From the NCBI RefSeq assembly GCF_900069005.2, contig NZ_LN831279.1:1279853-1343852 (forward strand): a stretch of 64,000 nucleotides of DNA. Reading direction: 5' to 3'. Source of the stretch: Paenibacillus sp. GM2. Lineage in GTDB: Bacteria; Bacillota; Bacilli; Paenibacillales; Paenibacillaceae. The translations under genes and the position numbers were made by a program. Positions within the stretch are counted from its first letter, which is position 1. Each line of letters begins with the position of its first letter. Shown here piece after piece: positions 53,396 through 62,700 of this stretch. The notes below the pieces were generated by a model, which ran no database searches, was not told the DNA's origin, and saw only the letters and a program-made list of their open reading frames with translations.

Positions 53396-53664
53396 TCTGA
53401 TGAAATTAGACTTGCCTTGATGCGGCAAGAACATAGTGCCTCCCGTCCGGCGGGTGAGAATCCGAAAATCTTGAACTGTCCCACTTGCCTTGATCGGTAG
53501 GTGGGTTTGTTGTATATACCAGCAGATGGCGGACTTTCTGTGCTGAATCAGGGTGTGCAGAAAGGTCGCAGCAATATATAGAGCAAAGGTCCAATCATAA
53601 ATTATGGAAAAATAGTGCAACATTTGGCGGCCAGGCACGTCTATTGGAGCAGAGGTGATCTATC

Positions 53665-54582
53665 GTGAGAAGGAAGAAATTAAATCTGGCTGTTGCGGCA
53701 TTTTTATCCGGGTCGCTCCTGCTTGTTCCTGCTGCATCGGCATTTAATGATGTGCAGGGGGACGATGCGCGAATGGTTGAATCCCTGCAGGACAGAGGAA
53801 TGATCCAGGGGATGACGAAGGATAAGTTCATTCCGCTCGGTAAGGTGACCGGGGCCCAGGGCGTTCATATGATCGTACAGGCATTGGGATTGAAAGCTAA
53901 GTCTGAGAACCAGGCGAGTTCGCAAAGTACAGCTAAAAATTGGCATTGGTATGATGAATCGCTGGCGATCGCGGCGGACAATGGCATCGTATGGCCACAA
54001 GGTTTCTTGGTCAGCAAGGAGCTTACACGGGAACAATTCGCCTTCCTGCTCCAGCAAGGGATCCATGCGACCGGTGAATATCCGCTCATCGCCATGCTTA
54101 TTCAGATCGCGGATGCCGATGAAGTGACGAAAAGTTATTTTAACAGTGTTCAAGCTTTGCTGCTTATGAAGATTACTAAGCTGGATGATGCGGGCAAATT
54201 CCACCCCAAACAGCCGCTCACCCGAATAGAAGCAGCAAAATGGATCTACAACAGTCGCGAGTTTGTAGATAATCACGGGAAAGCGGATGATTCGATGCAG
54301 GACGAAGTCACGTATAGTGTGGAAAAAGTGAATGATCAGATCAACAAAGTAATTCTACAGCGTGAGAACCAGCCAAATCCAGGTTACGGGATTACGGTTA
54401 CCAAAGTGGACTTCGGCAAGGATCAGGTAGCAACCATTTATTATGAGCTGCTCTCTCCCAAGCCGGGGCAAATGTATCCACAGGTTATTACGACGACGAA
54501 AACGGAAACCTATATTTCCAGCTCCTATAAAGTCGCGCTGGTTCATGACACTTCACCGACGGAGCTTAAACCTATGAAATAA
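53665..54582 (+). CDS. Secreted SLH-domain protein with PrcB-like C-terminal domain
   Basis: 305 aa. Signal peptide (LAVAAFLSGSLLLVPAASA, cleavage about residue 26). Residues 27-190 are S-layer homology repeats (FNDVQGDDARMVESLQDRGM ... GKFHPKQPLTRIEAAKWIYN) that attach to cell-wall polymers. The C-terminal 75 residues (NPGYGITVTKVDFGKDQVAT ... YYELLSPKPGQM) look like PrcB_C, first seen in a protease-complex-stabilising protein. The GTG start has GAGGTG upstream. It is expected on the cell surface. Confidence 0.85.
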   Translation: MRRKKLNLAVAAFLSGSLLLVPAASAFNDVQGDDARMVESLQDRGMIQGMTKDKFIPLGKVTGAQGVHMIVQALGLKAKSENQASSQSTAKNWHWYDESLAIAADNGIVWPQGFLVSKELTREQFAFLLQQGIHATGEYPLIAMLIQIADADEVTKSYFNSVQALLLMKITKLDDAGKFHPKQPLTRIEAAKWIYNSREFVDNHGKADDSMQDEVTYSVEKVNDQINKVILQRENQPNPGYGITVTKVDFGKDQVATIYYELLSPKPGQMYPQVITTTKTETYISSSYKVALVHDTSPTELKPMK

Positions 54583-54593
54583 ACAATTCGATA

Positions 54594-54643
54594 GCATAAA
54601 TGCAAACAGCGCAGCCGAGTCGGGCTGCGCTGTTTGCATTTAT
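54594..54643. terminator. Bidirectional terminator between the SLH gene and tetR
   Basis: ATAAATGCAAACAGCGCAGC-C pairs perfectly with its inverted copy at 54623-54643 across a 6-base loop. A/T-rich flanks serve both convergent genes. Confidence 0.9.
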
Positions 54644-54660
54644 AACAAGGCTTCAGATCA

Positions 54661-55278
54661 TTATTTATATAAATAAGCTACGAGCATCTTCGCAAGCTCG
54701 GTTTTTAGCAGTTCGACATCGACAATTTGAGGAGAAAAGACAATGATATCCACGACTCTGTTCAGTGTCTCGAAGACGACGACAGAAGCAGCTTCAAGAT
54801 TGTCCACTTTGAGATCCTCAGGGTTCATTAATAAGTAATCGAGAGTTTTCCGGCGTCCGAGTTCAAATTGTGTATCCATAAGCGTTTGAACTTCAGAATC
54901 TGAATTATACATCACGGCCAATTCTTTGTGGAACTTGGTAAACGCCTTGTGAGAGAAAATAAGGCTATCGATAACCTCCCGAATAAAATCAATCTTGTCC
55001 ATGGAATGTAGGTCAACACCGTCAAGATAAGTATCGATCCGCTCCATGAGAGTATTGTTATAAATAATAAGCGAATCCAAAAATACGTCGCGTTTGTCCT
55101 TGTAATAGGAATAGAAGCTACCGGTGGATACACCCGCCGCCGCAGCGATCTCTTTCGTGTTGGTATTATGATATCCTTTCTCGGAAAAAAGCTCCAACGC
55201 TGCTTGTAAAATGGCTTCTTTTGTTTTGATGCTTCGTTCTTGCCGCGGTATCCGGATTTTGCTCTCATTATCGGTCAC
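54661..55278 (-). CDS. TetR family transcriptional repressor
   Basis: 205 aa. The helix-turn-helix is at residues 15-62: AILQAALELFSEKGYHNTNT then KEIAAAAGVSTGSFYSYYKD. The remaining helices form the ligand pocket and dimer face. GTG 55278 is chosen because AAAGGGGG lies about 10 bases upstream; a longer frame to 55356 would run over an operator palindrome. It is divergent from the MFS exporter gene, and two matching palindromes in the gap make it the likely local repressor. Confidence 0.92.
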   Translation of the reverse strand: MTDNESKIRIPRQERSIKTKEAILQAALELFSEKGYHNTNTKEIAAAAGVSTGSFYSYYKDKRDVFLDSLIIYNNTLMERIDTYLDGVDLHSMDKIDFIREVIDSLIFSHKAFTKFHKELAVMYNSDSEVQTLMDTQFELGRRKTLDYLLMNPEDLKVDNLEAASVVVFETLNRVVDIIVFSPQIVDVELLKTELAKMLVAYLYK

Positions 55279-55340
55279 TTCTCCATTGCCCCCTTTGTAA
55301 TTACGATTGTAGGTGAGAATAATAGGCCTGTCAACAAAAG

Positions 55341-55356
55341 ATGAACTATAGTTCAT
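55341..55356. promoter_or_regulatory. TetR operator 1
   Basis: ATGAACTATAGTTCAT is a perfect 16-base palindrome. It lies 7 bases upstream of the -35 box of the MFS promoter. Confidence 0.85.
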
Positions 55357-55363
55357 AGTTTTA

Positions 55364-55393
55364 TTGACAAATGTGAAATAAAGTTCATATAAT
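55364..55393 (+). promoter_or_regulatory. Sigma-A promoter of the MFS exporter gene
   Basis: Consensus TTGACA (55364-55369) and TATAAT (55388-55393) have an 18-base spacer. An AGTTCAT operator half-site lies just before the -10 box. Confidence 0.9.
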
Positions 55394-55399
55394 AAAAAG

Positions 55400-55413
55400 C
55401 GAACTTAAGTTCA
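55400..55413. promoter_or_regulatory. TetR operator 2
   Basis: CGAACTTAAGTTCA matches operator 1 (TGAACT-NN-AGTTCA) with one change. It covers the expected transcription start of the exporter gene. Confidence 0.82.
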
Positions 55414-55435
55414 TATTTGTAAAGGGGTGAGGGAG

Positions 55436-57136
55436 ATGAATACACGATTTAGAGCTGTACTGGCTTTTTCAGCCATTTTGTTAGGATATTTTATGGCCTT
55501 ACTTGATACAACGATAGTTAACATTGCTCTGCCTGAAATGACAAGTTACTTCGGTGGCACGGTTTCGCAAATTTCCTGGGTGATGAATGGTTACAATTTG
55601 GCTTTTGCCGCACTGATTTTGACGGCGTCCAGACTGGCGGATCAGTTCGGACGCAAAAAAGTATTTATTTTAGGATTAGTCCTGTTTACGTTGTCTTCTT
55701 TGCTATCCGGGCTATCCAACTCGCTTGGCATGCTGATATTGTTCAGGGCAATCCAGGGATTAGCTGGAGCCATCATCGTGCCTGTAACGATTCCATTGAC
55801 GACGACGACTTTTCCAAAAGAAAAGCATGGGATAATCATCGGTATATGGGGAGCGGTTGCAGGACTTGCCGCAGCCAGCGGGCCATCGCTGGGTGGGATT
55901 TTAACGGAAAAACTGAATTGGCAATGGATATTCTATGTTAATGTTCCGCTAGGTCTGTTAAGCATCTTGCTGACTCTTCTGTTCATTAAAGAATCACGGG
56001 ATGAAATGGCAGGCAAGTCGGTAGATTATGGCGGCATGCTCTCCATTACTGCCGGTATGCTATGTATCACCTATGCCTTTGTTAAAGCAAATGATTATGG
56101 TTGGAACTCTGCCGAATTTTATACCTTACTCGGCGCAGGTCTGATACTGACCGCCTTTTTCTTCCATTTGCAGACACGGGGAAAGGAGCCGATGCTTCCG
56201 TTGATGTTGCTAAAAATCAAGGAGTTTAACGGCACTTCATTAGCGCTATTTATAGTTGGAGCGGCATTATCCAACCTAACCCTGCTGACATCTTTTTTCC
56301 TGACTAGAGAGATGGGAATGACGGAATTAAAGGCAGGTCTGGTATTATCGATATTAGCTGCTGGCTCCATCATCAGTTCCGCAGTCTCAGGGGGATTATC
56401 CAATAAATATGGTAGCCGCTGGTTTGGAGTGACAGGGGTTGCGATCATTTGCGGCGCCATCTACGCTATGAGCAACTTGGATGCCCAATCCCCAATAAGC
56501 GCTGTGCTGCTTCGGTTATTTATCGCTGGCCTGGGTCTCGGCTTGACACTGGCTCCGCTAATGTCGGCGGGAGTACGTCATGTGCCTGAAGAGAAGGTCG
56601 GTATTGCATCAGGTGTAATGAATATGACTAAATCAATTGGTAGCGTATTGGGAGTTGCCATCATCGTTACTCTGCTGCAGCAGAGTATAATCGGGGAGAT
56701 GCAAACAGCGCAGGTGCGGATTTTAGAGCAAGTGAGAGAGAGTCAGAGGCTAATGCCGGTTGTAAAAGAAGTTCTCGTTGCTGTAGTGGAAGAACAGGCA
56801 AGCCGCGCGCAGACCAGATCAGACAGCGAGTTACAAGAGGCAGAGTTGTCTGGTCAGATCATACAGGGGGTGGAGGCAGCGGCCGCCAAGCTTAATGCAG
56901 AGCAGCAAAAGATATTTGCTGCTGCTCGGGACGATCAGATGAAGGAAGTGAAGCTATTGCTTGCATCAGCCGGAGCGGATTTGAAGCAAGCTTCTGTCAA
57001 TGGCTTCCGTAAATCCTTTATTTACGCCAGCTTCATGTTACTGCCGGGGCTTATATTTGCATGGATGAGCGATAAACGCAGAGCAGAAAAAGATTCGGAC
57101 AAATCGGCTGATCGATCGACGATGAACGTGGCATAG
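55436..57136 (+). CDS. MFS multidrug exporter, DHA2 (14-TMS) family
   Basis: 566 aa. Proton-driven drug efflux pump in the cell membrane. Motif A is RLADQFGRKKVFILG after the second helix, motif D1 is LDTTIVNIALPEM in the first helix, and motif C is GAVAGLAAASGPSLGGIL. After the last-but-one helix a hydrophilic loop of about 130 residues (EQASRAQTRSDSELQEAELS region) precedes the final helix, as in EmrB-like relatives. ATG 55436 is used; GTG 55427 is 3 codons upstream and overlaps the ribosome site. It is expected to be derepressed when the TetR protein binds the pump's substrate. Confidence 0.93.
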   Translation: MNTRFRAVLAFSAILLGYFMALLDTTIVNIALPEMTSYFGGTVSQISWVMNGYNLAFAALILTASRLADQFGRKKVFILGLVLFTLSSLLSGLSNSLGMLILFRAIQGLAGAIIVPVTIPLTTTTFPKEKHGIIIGIWGAVAGLAAASGPSLGGILTEKLNWQWIFYVNVPLGLLSILLTLLFIKESRDEMAGKSVDYGGMLSITAGMLCITYAFVKANDYGWNSAEFYTLLGAGLILTAFFFHLQTRGKEPMLPLMLLKIKEFNGTSLALFIVGAALSNLTLLTSFFLTREMGMTELKAGLVLSILAAGSIISSAVSGGLSNKYGSRWFGVTGVAIICGAIYAMSNLDAQSPISAVLLRLFIAGLGLGLTLAPLMSAGVRHVPEEKVGIASGVMNMTKSIGSVLGVAIIVTLLQQSIIGEMQTAQVRILEQVRESQRLMPVVKEVLVAVVEEQASRAQTRSDSELQEAELSGQIIQGVEAAAAKLNAEQQKIFAAARDDQMKEVKLLLASAGADLKQASVNGFRKSFIYASFMLLPGLIFAWMSDKRRAEKDSDKSADRSTMNVA

Positions 57137-57176
57137 CATAAGCGTTCAAAGTATCTCTCTCGCTAATTTTAGACAC

Positions 57177-57225
57177 AAAGAGCAAGCATCAAGGCGGGTA
57201 AACCTTAATGCTTGCTCTTCTATAG
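57177..57225. terminator. Terminator between the MFS gene and bmrD (convergent)
   Basis: AGAGCAAGCATCAAGG pairs with CCTTAATGCTTGCTCT (one mismatch). T-rich flanks lie on both strands. Confidence 0.85.
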
Positions 57226-57270
57226 TTTTAGTCGTCATTTGCTCTGATTCTGTCAAACCACCCTAAAGCA

Positions 57271-59343
57271 TTACACCATCGCCGAAGCTGATGAGGCAGC
57301 GCTGGGAGTGGAGGAGGGAGCCTGTGTGTCAGCCGCCCCATGCTGCAGGCGGTACATCTGATAATAACGTCCGCCTTTGGCCAGAAGCTCGTCGTGCGTG
57401 CCGCGTTCGACGATTTCGCCGTGATGCAGCAGCAGAATCTGGTCTGCACTGCGAATGGTCGATAGGCGGTGCGCGATGATAAAGGTCGTGCGTCCGCGCT
57501 TCAGCACCTCCAGCGCCTCTTGAATGAGAGCTTCGGTTTCGGTATCAATGTTAGCCGTTGCTTCATCGAGAATCAGGATCGCCGGATCGAAGGCCAGCGC
57601 CCGAGCGAAGGAGATCAACTGCCGTTCGCCTGCGGATAACGTACTGCCTTTCTCCACGACAGGCTCATCCAGTCCCTTGGGAAGATGGGCCAGAATGCGC
57701 GTGGCCCCGACATCTTCCAGCGCTTTCTCTATCCGCTCCCGGGAGATATGCTTGTCGCCGAGACTGACGTTGGAAGCGATCGTACCCGTGAACAGATAAG
57801 GATCCTGCAGTACGATGCCCATATGCTGTCTGATCCATTGCTTCGGCAGATCCTTGATAGGCTGCCCGTCGATCGTGATCATTCCTTTTTGCGGATCGTA
57901 GAAGCGGAACAGAAGGTTGATGATCGAGCTCTTGCCGGAGCCGGTATGGCCTACGAGGGCAACGGTTTGACCTTGCTTGGCCTCGAATGATATAACCTTC
58001 AAGACGTAATCGCGTTTGTAAGCGAATGATACATTCTTAAATTCCACATTCCCTTTATAACGCGGCATCGAACCGTCTGTTACCTCTTCGCCCGGCTCAT
58101 CCATAAGCGTGAACACTCTTCCGGCAGATACCATGGAGGAATCCAGCGCAGCGAGCTGGTTGACCATCCCCGTGATCGGTTGGAACAGCCGTCCCAGAAC
58201 ATCAACGAAGGCATAGAGGACGCCAAGCGAGATGATGCCGGCTCCGCTAAGCTGCTCCGAACCGAAGAACCATAATACAACGGCAAAGGAGAGGCTGCGA
58301 ATTACGTTAACCAGGTTATGGGAGGTAAGGGCATTAAGATTAAGCATTTTGTTCTGATGCTTCATATAATCGTTATTCAGATTCTCGAACTCTTCCCGCG
58401 TCTGATCTTCACGGCGGAAGATACGAATGATCGACATCCCCTGAATCGATTCGTTGATGATGGCGTTGATCTCGCTCAGACGAGAGCGGATGATCGTATT
58501 ATATTTAGTCGCGAATTTGCGGTACAGCACAACCCAGGCCCAAATGACAGGGACGACGAACAAGCAGATCAGTCCCAGGCGTAAATCAAGCAGGAACAGG
58601 GCGACATAGACCCCGAGCATATTGATAACCCCGGAGAAAAAATTGGATAATACCGCGATGAACAAGTCCTTGACTGCCTCGGTATCATTTGTAACGCGTG
58701 ACACGACCTTGCCGGCTGGCAAATTATCAAAAAAGTGTACCGGAAGGCGCTGAATATGGGCATATACATCAATGCGCAGTTTCTGGATGACTTTATTGGC
58801 AGAAGACTGCAGCCAATATGTTTTGCCAAACTCCATCATGATGGAGATCGCCAGAAAGGCGAAATACCAGCCGACCAGTTGGATAATTCCAGGCATCTCA
58901 GGCTTGTAGAAAGCAAATAGCTCGGAGGAGCTTAGTTTCTGTCCCGGATACTGCTGAATTTCTCCATTCTTATTCAGCAATAGAGCACCGTCTTGATAGC
59001 TTCGTTTGCCGGTCACATCTGCGATCGATTGCTCCACGAAGATGAAGGAAGTGCCTACTTGAAGCAGACGTACTTCATCTCCTTTTGCTTCTCCCTCCGA
59101 GAACCGGTCGCCGCGCTTAAAGTACCGGCCATCGAATTTAACGGTCTCCGAACCGCCGGGATGGTTTGTCTCGAAGAAAGGCTGTTCGATGGCAAGCATA
59201 TGATCGTCGATCATGGAGCGGGCGATGAACGGACCGGCCAAATCGGCGGCTACACCGATTGCCAGCATAACAAGCGCGAGTATAAACGTATTTTTAGCCG
59301 TTAAGGCGTATTTAAATAGTGATTTAGCAACATTGGTGTGCAA
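57271..59343 (-). CDS. bmrD: ABC exporter subunit BmrD-like (YheH), catalytic nucleotide-binding site
   Basis: 690 aa: six-helix membrane domain plus ATPase. Between helices 1 and 2 is an extracellular insert of about 100 residues (FETNHPGGSETVKFDGRYFK ... SSSELFAFYKPEM), typical of the YheH branch. Walker A is VGHTGSGKSS, the signature is LSAGERQLISFARAL, and Walker B ILILDEATANID keeps the catalytic Glu. TTG 59343 is 11 bases after AAGGAGG and 16 bases after the bmrC stop. With BmrC it forms a heterodimeric multidrug exporter. Confidence 0.92.
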   Translation of the reverse strand: MHTNVAKSLFKYALTAKNTFILALVMLAIGVAADLAGPFIARSMIDDHMLAIEQPFFETNHPGGSETVKFDGRYFKRGDRFSEGEAKGDEVRLLQVGTSFIFVEQSIADVTGKRSYQDGALLLNKNGEIQQYPGQKLSSSELFAFYKPEMPGIIQLVGWYFAFLAISIMMEFGKTYWLQSSANKVIQKLRIDVYAHIQRLPVHFFDNLPAGKVVSRVTNDTEAVKDLFIAVLSNFFSGVINMLGVYVALFLLDLRLGLICLFVVPVIWAWVVLYRKFATKYNTIIRSRLSEINAIINESIQGMSIIRIFRREDQTREEFENLNNDYMKHQNKMLNLNALTSHNLVNVIRSLSFAVVLWFFGSEQLSGAGIISLGVLYAFVDVLGRLFQPITGMVNQLAALDSSMVSAGRVFTLMDEPGEEVTDGSMPRYKGNVEFKNVSFAYKRDYVLKVISFEAKQGQTVALVGHTGSGKSSIINLLFRFYDPQKGMITIDGQPIKDLPKQWIRQHMGIVLQDPYLFTGTIASNVSLGDKHISRERIEKALEDVGATRILAHLPKGLDEPVVEKGSTLSAGERQLISFARALAFDPAILILDEATANIDTETEALIQEALEVLKRGRTTFIIAHRLSTIRSADQILLLHHGEIVERGTHDELLAKGGRYYQMYRLQHGAADTQAPSSTPSAASSASAMV

Positions 59344-59359
59344 TTCTTTGGATACCTCC

Positions 59360-61105
59360 TTAGTCGTCCAAGCTTGATTCCACCTGTTGACGTTCGTATT
59401 GCTCAAGGTACCAGCCGCCTTCTCGCAGCAGAGTCTCATGGGTGCCTTGCTCTACGATTCGTCCTTTCTCCAGTACGACGATCCAATCCGCATGCTCAAT
59501 AGCCGATAGGCGGTGGGTGGAGATCAGTGTTGTCTTGCCGGAGCGTTTGCTTCGTATGTTATCGATAATGCGTGCTTCGGTTCGGGCATCTACTGCGGAT
59601 AAGGCATCATCCAGGATCAGGATGTCCGGTTCGGCAATAAATGCTCTGGCCAGGGATACGCGTTGTTTCTGTCCGCCGGAGAGGGCCACGCCCTTCTCGC
59701 CAACAAGGGTGTCCAGTCCATCGGACAAGGTTCCCAGATCCTGGTCAAAGGCGGCGGTGCGTATGGCCTCCATAATTTGCTCATCCGGCGCATTCGGCAA
59801 GCCAAACTGGATGTTCTGCCGCACTGTCTTGGAGAACAGAATCTGTTCTTGAGGAACATAACCGATCCAGCCGTGCAGCTGATCCAGGGTGATATTCTGC
59901 AGCGGTTCACCGGAAATTCGGATATCCCCATCCCCAAGAGGATATTCATGCAGTATCTGCTTTAGCAAGGTCGACTTGCCGCTGCCCGTTCTACCAACGA
60001 TGCCAAGCGTCTCGCCGCGGCGGATCGTCAGGTCAACCTGCTCAAGATTATTTACCGTAGAGGTAGGGTAGCGGAAGGTCACATTTTTAAATTGTATACT
60101 GTCAGGCGACCCTACATGCACCGGATTATCGCTGTCCTGTACATCAGGCTTGACATTCAATGTCTCATTCACCCGATCGAGCGAAGCTCCGCCGCGTTGC
60201 ATGACGTTGATTAGTTCGCCAATCGCGAACATCGGCCAGATCATCATCCCAAGGTACATATTAAAGGAGACAAGATCGCCCAGGGTCAGCTCATTTTGGA
60301 ATACAAGGTAGATCCCGTAGGTAAGACCGATCGCATAGCTCAGCCCAACGAACAAACGGATCGTCGGTTCAAAATAAGCATCGACCTTGGCAACCGCCAG
60401 ATTTTTCTTATAGACATCATTTGTAATATCTTCGAATCTTTTCTCGTCATTACGTTCCTGAACATAGGCGCGAATGACGCGGATGCCGGCAACCGACTCC
60501 AACACCTGGTCGTTCATATCGCCGAAGGCGTCCTGGGCCAGCGTGTAGCGTTCGTGAATGATCTTGCCGTATATTTTCATCGCTAATGCAATGAACGGCA
60601 GCGGGATGATGGCGGCTAGGGTCAGCTTCCAGCTAATCAGCGTTCCCATAGCGACAAATATGACGGTTAGATAAGCCGTGGAGTCCGTCAAGGTCAGCAT
60701 CCCAAAGCCAACGGTCGTTGATACGGCACGCAGGTCGTTCGTTGCCCGAGCCATCAGATCGCCCGTACGGCTGCGCTCAAAGAACGGAGGCGTCATCCGC
60801 AGCAAATGATTCATGAAGCGGGTACGCAGCAGCCGTTCGACCAGATTGGAGCCGCCAAACAATTTGTGCATCCACACATAGGTAACCATATAGATAAATG
60901 CCAATACGCCGAGGATAAGCAAGATATACTTGGTTAGCGAGCCCCAGGTAATAGAGCCGGTGACGATCTCATCAATGGCGTTCCCAAGCAGGCGCGGTGG
61001 AGCAAGCTCCACAATGCCGACGAGAATCAGGAAGGTTACTCCAATCAGGTAGCGCTTTTTTTCCCGCCCGAAGAACCATCCTAAATTTTTTAGTACAGAA
61101 AACAT
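59360..61105 (-). CDS. bmrC: ABC exporter subunit BmrC-like (YheI), degenerate site
   Basis: 581 aa. It has the same ABC exporter architecture without the extracellular insert. Walker A is VGRTGSGKST, the signature LSGGQKQRVSLARAF is canonical, but Walker B reads ILILDDALSAVD, with Asp where the catalytic Glu belongs. This asymmetry (one degenerate, one active ATP site) is the mark of BmrCD-type heterodimers. AAGGAGG lies 8 bases before the ATG. Expression should pass through the leader-peptide attenuator upstream. Confidence 0.93.
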   Translation of the reverse strand: MFSVLKNLGWFFGREKKRYLIGVTFLILVGIVELAPPRLLGNAIDEIVTGSITWGSLTKYILLILGVLAFIYMVTYVWMHKLFGGSNLVERLLRTRFMNHLLRMTPPFFERSRTGDLMARATNDLRAVSTTVGFGMLTLTDSTAYLTVIFVAMGTLISWKLTLAAIIPLPFIALAMKIYGKIIHERYTLAQDAFGDMNDQVLESVAGIRVIRAYVQERNDEKRFEDITNDVYKKNLAVAKVDAYFEPTIRLFVGLSYAIGLTYGIYLVFQNELTLGDLVSFNMYLGMMIWPMFAIGELINVMQRGGASLDRVNETLNVKPDVQDSDNPVHVGSPDSIQFKNVTFRYPTSTVNNLEQVDLTIRRGETLGIVGRTGSGKSTLLKQILHEYPLGDGDIRISGEPLQNITLDQLHGWIGYVPQEQILFSKTVRQNIQFGLPNAPDEQIMEAIRTAAFDQDLGTLSDGLDTLVGEKGVALSGGQKQRVSLARAFIAEPDILILDDALSAVDARTEARIIDNIRSKRSGKTTLISTHRLSAIEHADWIVVLEKGRIVEQGTHETLLREGGWYLEQYERQQVESSLDD

Positions 61106-61199
61106 GTTCAGGTTTCCTCCTTACGTTCAAAATCTCATAGTTCGTGATTAAGGCAGCCTTTTTAGTTTGCATGATTTAGCATCTGCAGTTGAGGAAACC

Positions 61200-61237
61200 A
61201 AACAAAAAGGCATACCGTCAGTAGACGATATGCCTTA
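61200..61237 (-). terminator. Attenuator terminator upstream of bmrC
   Basis: On the minus strand AAGGCATATCGTC pairs with GACGGTATGCCTT (one mismatch) and TTTTTGTTT follows. It lies about 95 bases before the bmrC start and 100 bases after the leader stop. A strong upstream hairpin (GCTGCTTCAT / ATGAGCAGC) and GGTATAT/CATACC segments could form an alternative antiterminator. Confidence 0.85.
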
Positions 61238-61337
61238 AGGATCTCCGCATATACCGCTAACGCTGCTCATAGATGAAGCAGCATGTGGTATGACCGAATT
61301 CGATTATATCCATTGATCATGAGACAATGGGGTCCAG

Positions 61338-61427
61338 TTAATCTATTCGAACCTGCAGGGCTGCTTCGGTATTCAGTTGATGTTGCCCCGTATGGAACAA
61401 TACAGGATTAGCATTAAAGATAGTCAC
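61338..61427 (-). CDS. BmrB-like leader peptide (29 residues)
   Basis: The 29-codon frame starts MTIFNANPVLFHTGQHQLNT and ends EAALQVRID. GTG 61427 has AGAAAGGGTGA 6 bases upstream, and the frame lies between a promoter and an attenuator ahead of bmrCD. In B. subtilis, translation of the BmrB leader controls bmrCD transcription by ribosome-mediated attenuation; stalled ribosomes (with antibiotics) let RNA polymerase read on. I infer the same here from layout; the peptide sequence is not claimed as homologous. Confidence 0.75.
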   Translation of the reverse strand: MTIFNANPVLFHTGQHQLNTEAALQVRID

Positions 61428-61478
61428 CGAGATTCACCCTTTCTGGTTTGGTAATAATTTCAATCGATTACTCTGACG

Positions 61479-61508
61479 ATTTTATCACTGGTTTTACAAA
61501 GATGTCAA
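61479..61508 (-). promoter_or_regulatory. Sigma-A promoter of the bmr operon
   Basis: Minus-strand TTGACA (61508-61503) and TAAAAT (61484-61479) have an 18-base spacer. Transcription would begin about 45 bases before the leader start codon. Confidence 0.8.
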
Positions 61509-61613
61509 TTTAAATTTTTTGGCGCCTTGAGCTGGAGAAGTGGTTTATCAAATCTTCATTTGGCTTTGTAGACAGATTCATCTACAATAAACTTGATAGG
61601 AGGGAAAAAAGCT

Positions 61614-61913
61614 ATGCTAAATATTACAAATGAAGCTGCTGAGTGGTTTAAACAAGAACTGGACTTGCAAGAAGGACAAGCTATTCGATTTTTTCCTCGT
61701 TATAGTTCTGGCGGAGGGGTGCATCCCGGATTTTCGCTTGGGATTGAAGTTAATGATCCAACGGTTCCCGGATTGCAGACTGAAGCCGGGGGGATCAAGT
61801 TTTACATGGAAGAGCGGGATTTATGGTATTTGGAAGGGTATCATTTCAATGTAACTTATAATGCGGACGCCGGCGATATTGAGTACGAATATGAGGCAGC
61901 TGACTCCAAATAA
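61614..61913 (+). CDS. HesB-like protein (YneR family)
   Basis: 99 aa. It has the HesB/IscA-type beta fold (LNITNEAAEWFKQELDLQEG, FFPRYSSGGGVHPGFSLGIE) but lacks the three cluster-binding cysteines, as in B. subtilis YneR. It is therefore unlikely to carry an Fe-S cluster. AGGAGGG lies 9 bases before the ATG; an in-frame start at 61593 overlaps this site. It is divergent from the bmr operon and ends at a strong terminator. Confidence 0.88.
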   Translation: MLNITNEAAEWFKQELDLQEGQAIRFFPRYSSGGGVHPGFSLGIEVNDPTVPGLQTEAGGIKFYMEERDLWYLEGYHFNVTYNADAGDIEYEYEAADSK

Positions 61914-61943
61914 CGCTCGCTGATGGGGAATACGGATATACAT

Positions 61944-61973
61944 ACAAGGCCCGCTCTAGGCGGGCCTTGTTAG
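61944..61973. terminator. Bidirectional terminator between the HesB-like gene and the next gene
   Basis: ACAAGGCCCGC pairs with GCGGGCCTTGT around TCTAG. The convergent genes both end within 80 bases. Confidence 0.85.
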
Positions 61974-61992
61974 ATCGTGCTTATCGTCATGC

Positions 61993-62511
61993 TTACCGAA
62001 GCTTGTTATAGAATATATTGTCCTCCATGGCAAAATCAAAATCTCCAATATCGAACACTTGTACAGGAATCTCCGCTTCAATAATGCGGCGAATGAGCTC
62101 AAGCTGGTCAGATAGAATCGGGGCCTGTTCCCGTTCGGCGGTAAGAATAATCTCAGTCTCTATCGGATCGAGAAAGTCGCCGAATCGTTCGTTATCGACC
62201 GCGTTGACGATGGTCCATACAATATTGTCGCCGAATAGAATGGACGGACTTTTGGACCAGGGAATACTTAGAGCGCGTTCGATTTTTTTGCGATTGAGCG
62301 GTTCTTCGAGATAAGTGATAAGCTCATTGATTTTATGTTTGACATGGAGATCATCAGCAGGATCATGCATTAATGGTTCCTGGCTGTTCTGGAATTCATA
62401 CAGTTCCATGACGGTACTGTAAGGAACGATATACTCCACAGGTGCAGACGGTATTAACAATTCACCGTAAATCGCCACCATCACGGCTTCAATGACAAAT
62501 CTACGTGACAT
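61993..62511 (-). CDS. Conserved protein of unknown function (Paenibacillus-type)
   Basis: 172 aa, soluble, no signal. It starts SRRFVIEAVMVAIYGELLIP and has acidic, helix-rich central and C-terminal parts ending DIGDFDFAMEDNIFYNKLR. I recall similar proteins in Paenibacillus genomes, sometimes labelled ADP-heptose synthase; nothing here supports that label. ATG 62511 follows AGGAGGAG by 6 bases; a longer frame to 62553 contains that site. No function is assigned. Confidence 0.75.
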   Translation of the reverse strand: MSRRFVIEAVMVAIYGELLIPSAPVEYIVPYSTVMELYEFQNSQEPLMHDPADDLHVKHKINELITYLEEPLNRKKIERALSIPWSKSPSILFGDNIVWTIVNAVDNERFGDFLDPIETEIILTAEREQAPILSDQLELIRRIIEAEIPVQVFDIGDFDFAMEDNIFYNKLR

Positions 62512-62700
62512 GATTCTCCTCCTAATGCGGCAACTTGTCTCCATAAGCAGCAAAGGGCTTGTTCATAGGCCTGCTTCTCTGCATCGCTTCTATCAGCGGG
62601 GCGCGAAGACAATAATTTGATAATAATTAGGAGTATATCACTATTATCTGGGCAAATACAGTCTTCACATAAAAAACTCGGAAACAAAGGGGAGGATGTA

